In this document: positions 8,807-19,032 of the stretch, piece by piece
Numbering within the stretch: position 1 is the first letter of the stretch
Layout of the letters: each line of letters starts with the position of its first letter
Translations under genes and position numbers: made by a program
The notes under the pieces: model-generated
What the model was told of the DNA's origin: nothing
Database searches by the model: none
The model's input: only the letters and a program-made list of their open reading frames with translations
Source: Flammula alnicola
Lineage: Eukaryota; Basidiomycota; Agaricomycetes; Agaricales; Strophariaceae
Direction: 5' to 3'
DNA: 19,032 nt
Assembly: GCA_015499995.1 (NCBI GenBank)
Contig: JADNRV010000659.1
Coordinates: 1-19,032 of the forward strand

Positions 8807-11800
8807 TTAAGGACGGCCTGCGAAGAGCGAGCCTCGAGGCTTCTTCAAAGATTCTGCCAATCCAAGGAATGTCTCCGCAAGGCGAACCTGTGATTAAAAG
8901 GTTATTAAGTATTGGATGCGCGTGCAGAATGATAGCACCCACTGAATCTAGGACCTCCGCAAATGATGATTCGGTATGAGCTGTAGCTGGAAGGAGTGGA
9001 TCGCGTGGGACTGTGGCCTCAAGTTCTCGGGCGATTTGTACCATCCTGCGCAGCACTTGATTATCGGTGCCAAATGATACACCATGGAAGGATAACGGTT
9101 TGCTGTGAAGGTTTCAGAATCATACACGGGAGGAAGAAAAGTTTATCAAACCCTAAGGCAATAGCAGCGCGGCAGAGTGTCCGCATGTCTTCGTCGGCCA
9201 TACTGCATTCTCCATCAGAGAGGAAGACCACAACAGGAGCCCTGCGAGTTAAACGTTAGGGGCTTGAGGACAGTAACGAGGGAGAAAACTGACCTCTCTG
9301 TACTCCAATGCTGACGCATGACTTCCCCGACACTTCTGATTGCCAATGAATAGTCCGTACCGCCGTTCGATTCATAGCCCAAAAGTCGGGTGAGGAGTTG
9401 ATCAGGAGAACTGGTAAAATCATTGTTGACGCATTTGACGATTGCATTGTCAAAAAGAGTCACGGAATACGCATCCCTGCGAGCCGCTGGCGATTGGGAG
9501 TTCTGTCCTGCATTTACTGCAGCCAACCTTGACATCCAGAAGCCGTACAGCGACGAATAAACCGCTCCCAGTCGATCATTGTGTCGTGGAGTCAGTCGCG
9601 CTGAAACTGGAGTCCCTGGCAAAGGACGCCGATCTTGCAAGCCCATTGAACCCGATCTTCAACAACCATATAAGTGGATAAGATGGGTATAATATAAATA
9701 ATGTTCAAAGTCTCACCTGTCAATGACGAACATGCTTAAAAGATGAGAAGTTAAGTGAGATATGAAGCTTAGAAAAGATGAGGTGCTTACACATGAAAGG
9801 CTTGCTGCATGACCACAGGATTTTTGCAAGAGAACAGATGTCCATCATTTGAAGCATAGCTGCAAAGTTTCGGGTCAGACAGTGCGCAAAGGTTGGCCAA
9901 TTGTCCTTACCCTAAACCCACTCCTTGACTCGTCAAGTGAGGTGCATGGAACATTGGTAGAGTGCAGTATGATGGTTGTGCAGGGTTAGACGCTGTGCCA
10001 CTATGCTCTGGGCCTAGGGGAAATGTCGTTTGAGTTGGGAACTAACTTGCTATGAGCTGCATCATCGTACCTGCACACATCACGTCGCTTGAAAAGGTCG
10101 TCAAGCAGTTGGCATGGATAAAGCACTGACAACTTGGACTTACCATTTCGCAAAAGTTGTCTTGTCATCTCGTGAATATGGATCTACGAATCGGTCAGTG
10201 ATCGGAACGAATGATCTCTCAACAGTCTAGCTTTATATACCTTTAAAACCTGCGGCAGTGCAAATCCCATATGTAAGCTGTAATTGTTAAGGCGCAAGGT
10301 CAAATATCTCACCAGAGCGTTTCCAGAATAGGTCGTGTGTGATCCAATCCTTGGGTTCGGCTGGATTGGGGTTAATCCGCGCATTGATATGCTGTACATC
10401 TTGCCCATTGCAATTAGCCGCAGAGCCAGAGCGGCAGTAATCGACGTGCACATGTCTTCCCATGCCTTGACAGACAAGATTGCACATCATGGGGGCACCA
10501 TCATCCTCAGAGCCGAACTTTCGACCGTTGAGCTCAAGGACGGCATCAGGACTTTCAACTGCCCAGCGAGATTTAGACATCGATCCATGGCTGGTTTCAT
10601 GTTCCTGCTGTGAATGGCCTGCATCCGAACAGATGTCAAATCTTTTTTCCTTGAGAGACGAGGAGACCTTACCCCGTGGAAGGGTGCAGTAATAGCCACA
10701 ATAATTGCAACTGTAACAAGCTTGATTTGAATGGCATGGTCAAATATGAGTTTTTAAATTGATTCGCACCGCGTTTCGCAAAAATGAAAAGGTTTGAGGT
10801 CCACGCTGTGACGGTGTTCGCCAGAATGACTGCCTTGCATGGCTGGGATCGGAATGACGCAGGGCAGGCGTTTAGCAACTGATAATAAATATAGTCAGTG
10901 AATGCCTTTGATTGGCTCGTAAATGTATGAACCTTGCGAATACTGTTGGATTGAATTATTTTCAGCCATCAGAAATCTGTGACGCCGAAAAGAAGTACCT
11001 TGGTATATTGAAAAGTTTCATGTTGACCCGTAAAGGTAGCTTCGATGGATTGCGGTGTGGTATCGATTTCACAGATACCTTGCGCCGAGCATAGGCCTTG
11101 ACAAGAATGTGTTTCTCTGTATAGTCTCGTTCAATATACGTGTCAATTCTCTGGATAGATGAGCTTACCCGCAAAGGTGGATAGCGTTAGCGTCGAGTGA
11201 GTGAAGATGATCGGAGCTGGCACATAAACGATTACATAGGCTGCATCTGATAGGGCACATCCGATTGTCGCATAGATGATCTTCATGTTCGAACTCACTG
11301 AAAAGAAGAAATACCAGATAAGTCCAGCATTGACAATTCTTGAATACAACAAACAGACCTAGATCTTGCGCAGGTGCCTGGGCAGCGGTACCGTGGGCCA
11401 GCCATACTACTTCCAGAGTTCACAACTAAGTCGCAAGGCTGTTCGCAATGTCAAAGATGGCTACTGGCCTGGGGGATAGGATGTCTCACTTTTCCACATA
11501 AATGAATATCAGCAGAGCATCGGTGCTCGTGATCTTCATGGCCAATGACCTAGGAAAAGTAATTCTGAATATTTTTTAGATCGCCAAGTAGATTGTTCTT
11601 TTACCTGAGTACATTCATCCAAGCATCCGACTTTGCCCTTCTGAACACAAGGTTCTCCACAAAGATGATCCTCTACCACGCAACTGTTGAACAACCATTG
11701 TAATTTATTAAGTATGGATAATGTCTCGATGACTCGGAAGATGGAATATACAGTACTTACACGTGTTTACCACTATGGCCAGCTCTAAAGAAAAAGGATG

Positions 11801-14800
11801 AGATGTAGAAAGACCGAGAAGAGAAGAAAAGCACTCACGGAAACCCGCATAGTTTAAAGCTCTGGCGGTGCTCGTCGCTAAACTCGCACTGGTGTGCACA
11901 TTTATGCGACGTGAAACAGCTATGCGCTTTGGCGTCGTGCCCACGGCTCAGCAGGCAGAGAAGTTGGCAAGAACCGCACTGTTGCTTGCACAACTCAACA
12001 TTGGCTTTGATGTCTATGACTGTGGTGTCCAATACACGGTACAAGGCAGTGACCGTGCTTGCTTGTGTTGTATTCTTGACAGCAAAGTTGTCGAGGTTCG
12101 TTGAAATCCAAATCGTTACATGCTCGATCCTTGTGTCCACGAGATGTGTGAGGTAGGTGGATAATTCATTGATCCACGTATTTTCATCCTTTTCATGTCG
12201 CGACTGATATCCGTCCCATGATTCGCACAGCGTCTTGAGACGTGCATCTCGTTCTCCAGGTTGAGATTCATTGACTGATAAAAAGAATCGAGACGAAGAA
12301 TCCGCGAAGTTGATCACAGCGTCGGTGTCAAGGTCCTTGGTGCCATTGTTAGAAAAGGCCACTATTACAGTGAGATATACTAAAATACGCACTTTAAGCG
12401 GTTCTGGATGAGGCTCGAGTTCCGCATATCCAAATGCTAGAGCGCTGGGAAGCATCGAAAGTAATTGATGAGCACGATGTGCAGCCATCGATTCTAAGAA
12501 GCATTTAAGTGGGGATCACGGTGAAATACAAAGAGACATATTTACGTGACAGCGCTCTCCAGTCGTTTGCCTGCAGGAAAATGTGAGACTACGATGAACG
12601 ACAAAAATTGTCGAGAAATTCACCTTGAGCTTGGCCATGAGAGTCTTCAAAGTGTGAAGGAAGTGACCAGCAGTCTTATGTGTTACCTTCTGTTGATCGA
12701 GAAGACTTTTGATGGCAGGAAACAAGGCGTAGAATTGTTTTGATTCTATCACGGGCCATGGTATTATTTTCACTGCCCCAGCATGAAGACGTGATATGAA
12801 ATTAGATTCCTGTTCCTCCTGGACGATTTTCTACTCAATGAACATCAAAGAAATCAGTCAATAGACGGAAAATAGTTTTGCGATAACCCGGACCTGGAAT
12901 TTGAGTGAAAATCTAGATTTAATATGAGCGTTATGAAATACGTCGAAATGCAGGTCTTAAGTATACTTACTCTCGAACGATCTCTTTCTTGTCGGAATCC
13001 ACGACATCCTATGAATGTCGATTCAAAAATCTACTGTGATGAATATGGAATTGGATGTACCTTTACTATGATGACCAAGGTCGACTGGAATAGGGTGGGA
13101 TTGGCAGCTGGATCGAAAACGGAAGAAGAGGACTGGAAAGATTGGAAGAGCCCAGTGATGTCTCGCGATAAAGCAAAGTTGTTACGAAAGAGGACCTATT
13201 AGCAGTCAGAAAATTGAGACATTTGAAGAAATCTAGACCTTACCAGGTTCGAAATGGCAGTATTAAACAGGACAAGGAGAGTATCTTCCTGCGCCGACCG
13301 CTCAATGCTGTGCACTCCTGAAATAATTGTCAGCGTGGAAACTACCGGAGGCACGTCCGTGACAAAGAACCTTCGAAGTCCAGGGCGACGACTAGCATGT
13401 CGTCAGTTGGAGTTACGGACATCCAGACCCCTTCTATAATTTTGCATCAAAAATAAGATCTTGATCAACAGGATTGACACTACCTGTTGTCCTCATTGCA
13501 CTTCCCGCAAACGAGGTGTCGACAAGATGATTAAGGGCATAGCTTTTGCCAACAGATTGTTCACCTATTTGGCAATGGTAAGCATGTGTTGTTAATGAGA
13601 GAAAATTTGACAGTCACCCATAGACGACACGACCTTGACCGGCTAACAGATGGTAAAACGGTCGTTGGTATTGAAAGTAAGTGAGAAAAAATGGCATACC
13701 TTCGTAGCCATATATGATTGAAGAATGGATTCATACCACCCAAAGGAAATGCTGTCGACTACATTGCTGACCTCAGCTCCAAGAAGGCTTTTCTCGTATT
13801 CGGCAGAGGAGACCCCATCCTTCAGAGGAATGAATCGATTTTCTCGCGTGACGGCAATATGTATGGGGATGAGACAAAGAAGATCAACGATCCATTCCCC
13901 CGTTCGAAATTGCGACACCAACTGAGGGATTTGCAGTAAGAAATCCTCCTTCAATGTTACGAATGTAAGGGCTTGCACGAGGATTGTGCGCAGCTCTGTG
14001 CCTGTGGGTTTCCTTGTCTTCTGTTCGAATGTCTTGATCATTTTTGCAAAGAGAGACGGAAAGAGATGATGGTTGTCGTTTGTCACAAAAAGAATCCTTT
14101 TCTGGCAACGATTGGGAGAAGATATCTTGGTATGCCTCTGTACCGCCGGAAGAACTGGGAATCGTGTCCAAACGTCGAGATGACAGTCTACAAGGCAATT
14201 GTGCACTGTGGCCATATCAGATTGCCGACCGGCATTATTGGCGAGTTTTTCCTGAAACATAAACTCTGTTGTCTTTTTGGTGATATCAAAAACCACAGAT
14301 CGACATCGCCGGAGGTCAGAATCAAGAATAATTAGGTGGACGTTAGCTCGATTGACGAAAGACGTTAAGCTGAGCCTGTCACCCGAAGGTATATCGGCAT
14401 CGACAAGAATGCCGTCATTCGAACCAAAGGTAGTCCAATGATAGGCTCGGATGATCATGTTGTTTCCGTCGTCGAACAATGCAAGGAAACATGCGCCATC
14501 GGGTGAGGGCAAAATGACTTCTGGCGGTTGTTGAAAATCGAGAGATGCTGGCCTACAAATGTGTTCATTTTATAATCCGAGATATATTGTCGAAGAAATA
14601 CTTACCGGCATTGTTGAGTTACGAGGGAAAATATCCTACCCTGGCCTCGGCTGTCAACCAGGAGGAGTTCCTCTTGTCCTGTGACAAAGCAAGACCGGCA
14701 GATGACTTGACTGGCATCATACCAAGGGGCCAGGTTTATGGGGTGGGCCCAAGATTGTAGCGAGGAGAAAGTCTCGTCGAACACAAATATATACAATAAG

Positions 14801-17800
14801 AACTTGAATGATGTTTAAGCTCTTGAACAACAAAGCCAGCTGAGAAGAGAGACGACGGACCTTGTTACTTGCGCATAACGCAAGCATGCGCCTACTTTCA
14901 TCGAAGGTGATGACGACATCTTTTCCCGTTTTTTCCTGTCGCACAACCTTCCGTGGGTGGTTAACCTTTACAGCATTGCCGATATTGGACAGACTGTCAA
15001 GAAAGAAGGATATTGTGTCTCGTCTGTCTTCAACGATCAAGAGAATCTTCTCGTTTGCAAGTAGCTGAGCGTGCCTGGAGAAAGTTGTGGAGGATATCGG
15101 AAGAAGAGGACATGTTAACTTACAATATATGGTGATCTGGTGGCAGACGAAAAGAGCAAGAAAATCTTTCATTGATCTGCGGTGTCGGGACAAACTTCGG
15201 ATCCAATTGTACGTTGTGACGATGATCAGAGGTTAATTCCAAAGTGTGGATTGTGTATTCCAAGAGTGGTTGCGTTCGTGATTTTTCCTTGGCGGTAACA
15301 CTGAAGTTTCGCCCTGCAGTGAATATTACATGAGTCAAATGCACTGGAAGTAAAGAAATTTTCAAACCTGGAGCCGCAAAGTATCTTGATGCAGACTCTA
15401 CTAATTTACCTAAGTATAGTACCCGCCTATTGCCGGGTATAGTGATAAGTTTAAGAAGGTAAGAACATCACTGAAGTAACTGAACGTACTCTTCATTAGT
15501 AGCTGCACTTTCACTCTGCAACTCTTGGACGAGAGTTGATCGCAGTTCGAGGTAGCGTTCTCTCCGCTGATTTTCGATGAGTTGATCAATTTGTCTACTG
15601 CACAGGTCCTCCTGGATGCGCCTTGCAGTAGTGACTTGCAGACCAAGATTCTTCGAAATAATGACTTCAAGATAACGAGAAGCCAGATGAAGCGTCTTCG
15701 AAATGACTTCTTCAGCAAGGAAACCACCATAAGGAGCAGTGTTGCTTAACGACGCCAGGAAGGATGGGTCTGGCAAATGAGCAAAGTGAGCATGGATCCG
15801 ATGTGCGAGATTTCCAGATCCAGTCGGCTTTGAAGGCCAGATATTTTTAAGAAAACCGAACATCGGGATCGGGATCGAGGACTCGTGTGGGAATATTTGG
15901 TTGAGATCACTATCAGAAAATACGTTCTCTGTCAATTTCTTGCGTTCATCGTCGCCAAGGTCTCCATGTTCCTCGAGACAGATTTGAACGGCCACGAGCT
16001 GTTTCTTGTACTTGCGATACTCATTCAAAACTATTTTGTTCAATGACAATCTTTGGAAGGCTTTGTCAAACTCTGTTTTGATTTGCGGATACAATGCCAC
16101 AAGTCGAGAGAATGAATCTGAATCTAAGAGGGTGTCAGCGATATTCTGGAAAGGGTATTACTTTCTGTTTACCATCGCTCGAGTCATCTGCTGCAGCTTC
16201 GCATTTGGCAGTCAAGGACTCAAATGCACAGTGGCTATAAAAAGGTCAACAGAGGGTCAACGATAATGGGGAATAACATACGGGTATAATTTCTTGACAC
16301 GTGTTAGAAATTCAGTAAGAAGAATATTCTCCAAGTTTGCTGTAGAGCCTGCGAGCCTTTCCTGGAGCTCGGTGCGGTGTGCTTTCTTGGAGGCTGTGAG
16401 TTCTTTGTCGATCTCCGATTTACGATTCCCCCAACGCGTACAAATAGCCGGAAATCGCTTATACAGGCCATCCTTGATCAAAATCTCCAAGGCATCGTCG
16501 GACAAGCTGCTTTCTAGAACTATGGTACCTGTCGCCCTGTGTGAAAGACAGGTGAGTAACGTAGAAATGAAGAAGAAAGGAGTCTCACAAGAGTTCTTGG
16601 AATCGAATCAAATTGAACGGTTGACGGTTGATTGAGCTCAAAGTGTCGGATGGCGGTACAAATTTGCTTGATAGGAAGCCTTGGGCAGTTTCACCTGCAA
16701 GAAGCAGTGGTGTGCGTGAACCCTCCGTACTAGTAGGGCTGGACTTCAGGAAATCACCGCGCAATGACAACTACAGAAAACTAAGTCTCCTTCTAAGGAT
16801 GCATAGTTTATTCCAGGATGGCTTACATTAAATCCGGGGCGGATCGTAACATTTTCCTCCTGCTCCAGTGTTTTTGCAACTTCAAAAGAAAACAGACGAT
16901 CAATCTGGTCATCTTCGACGTCTGCTGCTGGATCTTGTAGATCATTACAATCGTCCCAAACGATTGACTTGGAAACTTCGTCAGATAATAAGCATAAGAT
17001 TTGATCTGCAATCTTGTTGAGGTATCTAACGATGCAGCAGTTCTGAGCGGCATTAAATGCATGAAAAATGGGAGGAGGTACCTCATGAATGTGACGCGGT
17101 TGCGACGCACAGGCGAGGGGGCATTGTCATCCCATGTTTCTTTCTCCGGCCAATAAACAATGAATATTTCTGAGGCCGTGGAACCTTGCATGTGTTGAGG
17201 CCTGGCTATATAGAGGCCAGATTGAAGGCGTCCACGAGAAGAGGACTCCTCCATTGAGAGCAACATCCGAACTCTTGAAAGATGTTAGCCTCAAGCAACT
17301 CGAATGTAAATTATTACGTATCAAACTTACTTTTCCTCATCCACAATTCCAATATGGGATAAAAATGGAACAATCGCATCTTTTGGCCCATACACCCCCA
17401 CGGGCCGCACTGTGACTGAGTCTAAGGCCTTGAAGTCCACCTTGGTGAGTGAGGCGTAAGCGTTTGGTGAAAGATCGTTGATGAATTTGCTCAAGGAATC
17501 TTGAGCGATGATTATTTTGTCCACTAAACTCAAAAAATTGGTATGTGTAGAAGGGAGGGGTTAGTGCCCGAGAAAACGTACCCAAGCCTCCACTCCCTTG
17601 CTCGGTGATCAATTCAAGTATACGGTAAAAGTTGGCGATCGAGCCCAACATGTCGTCGTTCGCCCCGTCGATATTTCCGGCTGCGCCATCAACACTCTAT
17701 AAAGATTATAAGCAGAGTACCATAAAATGTGTCTCAGAGCGTACCGGCGCCATCTTATCATGCACCACTGATCGATCTTCAGGACGAGGGTCGGATACGA

Positions 17801-18038
17801 CCTTATTTTGAAATGGTTTATCGGTTGATGACAAGACACAGAATGAAATAAAGCGCACCTCGTCTGGCAGTGGGACAACATTTCGTCCAGGCGAGTTAAC
17901 AGGACTGAGGGGCAAGGCTATGTTCTCGGGTAAATCTAGTAACACGAATAAAAGACTTCAGAGTCTACGAAATGGACAAAGGATAATTCTTAACGAACCT
18001 TGACACTTGGGGTGGGTGCTTTCTGTGGATATCTGCAT
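8807..18038 (-). CDS. Giant GBP/VLIG-like GTPase with Cys/His-rich region and C-terminal vWA domain
   Basis: One gene of 47 exons and 46 GT-AG introns (47-77 nt); the exons sum to 6,687 nt, 2,228 residues, with every junction in phase. Layout: residues 1-750 mostly helical and charged. About 752-980 have repeated strand-rich units (ILLIVEDRRDTI, VITFDESRRMLALC, EELLLVDSRGQGRIFSLV) like a beta-propeller. About 1174-1500 form a GTPase domain with P-loop G1182-EQSVGKS-1189, TEGVWM at 1208-1213, DFEG at 1227-1230, and VIIVKD with Lys1299-Asp1300 as a G4 candidate, closest in style to GBP/VLIG/RHD3 large GTPases. About 1545-1985 have many C-x3-C, C-x2-C and His pairs (CKQQCGSCQLLC, HLCGEPC). About 1990-2200 are a vWA domain with complete MIDAS: D1997-x-S1999-x-S2001, T2098, D2128. 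No signal peptide is seen. The whole order matches an uncharacterised fungal family I recognise. Start at 18038 is the first Met in a continuous frame; its exact place is the least certain point. Confidence 0.92.
8807..18038 (-). other. Exon map of the giant GTPase-vWA gene
   Basis: Exons 1-47, minus strand: 18038-17999; 17935-17859; 17801-17745; 17696-17582; 17523-17331; 17273-17082; 17025-16827; 16770-16589; 16536-16282; 16234-16173; 16123-15490; 15426-15368; 15313-15124; 15074-14861; 14802-14606; 14552-13700; 13642-13618; 13564-13484; 13433-13371; 13317-13244; 13195-13061; 13008-12971; 12912-12894; 12830-12624; 12570-12546; 12493-12393; 12335-11839; 11784-11761; 11683-11605; 11549-11490; 11438-11359; 11297-11169; 11116-10999; 10942-10933; 10878-10770; 10710-10673; 10618-10313; 10249-10241; 10183-10144; 10087-10071; 10013-9911; 9859-9791; 9734-9717; 9656-9294; 9241-9152; 9102-8943; 8887-8807. 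Least certain: exon 1, exon 12, and the tiny exons 34, 38 and 40, which are kept because they restore family residues in phase. Confidence 0.85.
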
Positions 18039-18362
18039 AATATTCACGTTGAGCGGGGGGGACGAGATGAAAGCAAGATGAAACGCACTGAAACTCGTGA
18101 AAGACACGTCTTTTTAAAGGCAAAACCACGTGGACCTAGCTGCCTGTAGCCACAGCAGAGGAATCCCCGAAAGGTTAGAAAACTGTCAGCAATAGGCGCT
18201 CAGTGGACTTCGCACAACGCCAACGTGCACTTTTATTGCCTTTCTTGACGTGCTTCTGTGAAGGGAGTCGAGTCGCCGTTGGCCACGAAGTGCGGATAAC
18301 CTTTGTAATCGATTTCAGACCCCCAGGTGTCAGCTTTCTTCGCTGCAAGCACCATCGATATC
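18039..18362. promoter_or_regulatory. Divergent promoter between the GTPase-vWA gene and the Cys-protease-like gene
   Basis: These 324 bp separate the two start codons of the head-to-head pair. They contain a palindromic E-box CACGTG at 18127-18132 and a TATA-like TTTTTAAA at 18111-18118. The arrangement makes co-regulation of the two genes possible. If the plus-strand gene starts at the upstream in-frame ATG (18327), the region shortens to 288 bp. Confidence 0.5.
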
Positions 18363-19032
18363 ATGCAGACTCGGCCACAAGACCTCAATAAGGTTTTGGA
18401 AGAAGTTCTGGAAGGAAAACAGCAAGTCATTTCGTATCCTGGAACAAGTCAGTATCAAGTTAGATCTGGATCAGAGGCGACAGGCATAGTATCTGCATGT
18501 GGCCTTGCAGCTTTGAACTGCGCCCGAACTATATTTCGATTGCAAGAGGAATCAGAAGATCGCTTTGACGTGAAAGACCATGGTGACAGCAGCTTCCTGC
18601 GTGTTGTGCTCTCCCAAGAAACAGTCGAGGTGTGTACATACTTGTCAACATTTCGACAACGACCGGACGGCACTGATGTCATGCCATCTCACAACTTTAC
18701 CCTGGCACTGTCCAACAGGACATTGTCTCAATCTGTTCGTCATGGCCCAGCAGCGACCATCTGGAAGTCGAGGATCTCTTAGAAATCCCTGTATTCAAAC
18801 ACCATTTCAACCTCGTCAAGATTGATTATCGTCGGTCTGATCATGCGGATTTCTTGGTTTTACTACAGTCAGCCTTTATCATTTCATGGGTTATATATAA
18901 CCACTAACTTGTAACTTGAAAGGGACATGCTAGCCCTTGAAAGTGGCTCTAATATCCCGGTAGCTGCAATCATTACGCGAACTCCAGAAATTGTTGTTTG
19001 CCTTAAACTTTCCATCTCTTTCCATAACATAT
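18363..19032 (+). CDS. Papain-fold-like cysteine protease / possible deubiquitinase family protein (partial, runs off the window)
   Basis: Exons 18363-18629, 18719-18867 and 18923 to the window end, with introns of 89 and 55 nt, give the first 175 or so residues. After a helical start (QDLNKVLEEVLEGK) comes VISYPGTSQYQ, then SACGLAALNCAR with Cys46. The segments IVSICSSWPSSDHLEVEDLL and then IPVAAIITRTPEIVVCL follow in phase after splicing. I recognise this as a basidiomycete family, often annotated only as hypothetical or ubiquitin-interaction proteins. A Cys-Gly followed by a hydrophobic helix is how the nucleophile of papain-fold deubiquitinases (Josephin, MINDY, tegument-type) is presented; that activity is inference, and the His/Asp partners would lie beyond the window. 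The Met at 18363 is preferred; an in-frame Met at 18327 would add 12 residues. Confidence 0.8.

Noticed and set aside
10014..10143. Splicing to the AG just before GTACGATG (10070) in place of micro-exon 40
   Set aside because: That reading soon hits a stop; the 17-nt exon at 10087-10071 gives CDVMCAG in phase with the following exon.
10184..10312. One long intron with direct joining of exon 37 to exon 39
   Set aside because: It is in phase but removes Gly-Phe-Lys before DPYS. The 9-nt exon 38 has its own good acceptor and donor and restores those residues.
12924..13202. A 92-codon plus-strand open frame
   Set aside because: It is antisense to exons 21-23 of the GTPase domain and matches nothing by itself.
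13973..14335. A 120-codon plus-strand open frame
   Set aside because: It lies antisense to the long exon 16 (13700-14552), where antisense frames are expected by chance.
1..19032. Homopolymer errors as a problem of the whole window
   Set aside because: The carnitine acetyltransferase (1,947 nt) and the giant gene (6,687 nt) stay in frame across many homopolymers. The losses cluster in 1008-2676.

Overview
This is a nuclear genomic segment from a fungus, almost certainly a mushroom-forming basidiomycete (Agaricomycetes). The genes are packed with GT-AG introns of about 47-90 nt, some exons are as short as 9 nt, and several protein families match those I know from Agaricomycetes. Because of the introns, no long gene is one open frame. 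The models below were built by reading both strands and joining exons at canonical splice sites so that frame and family similarity are kept.

Left part (1-5661), housekeeping genes: the 3' end of an unidentified plus-strand gene (to 173); a minus-strand METTL13/EEF1AKMT4-type methyltransferase (213-1286, 9 exons, one apparent single-base frameshift); a 206-bp divergent promoter; RPF1, a Brix-domain 60S ribosome-assembly factor (1493-2856, plus strand), whose frame is broken about eleven times, nearly every time by loss of one base from a homopolymer; and an intact carnitine O-acetyltransferase (3279-5661, minus strand, 9 exons, 648 aa) with an Arg-rich N-terminus and a C-terminal Ala-Lys-Leu peroxisomal signal.

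Middle (5662-8806), gene-poor: one decayed copy of a repetitive basidiomycete gene family (about 7116-7908) with frame changes and an internal gap; nothing else recognisable.

Right part (8807-19032): one very large minus-strand gene (18038 to 8807) with 47 exons whose lengths sum exactly to a 2,228-residue protein. Its order is an N-terminal helical region, a beta-propeller-like region, a GBP/VLIG-like GTPase domain (GEQSVGKS P-loop), about 440 residues rich in Cys and His, and a C-terminal von Willebrand A domain with a complete MIDAS. Head to head with it, across about 325 bp, starts a plus-strand gene (18363 to beyond the window) with an SACGLAALNCAR motif that looks like the nucleophile region of a papain-fold, perhaps deubiquitinating, cysteine protease. 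This divergent pair is the most interesting system here: a defence-type GTPase with zinc-binding and MIDAS modules beside a possible ubiquitin-pathway enzyme. The architecture is seen in the sequence; the functional link is inference.
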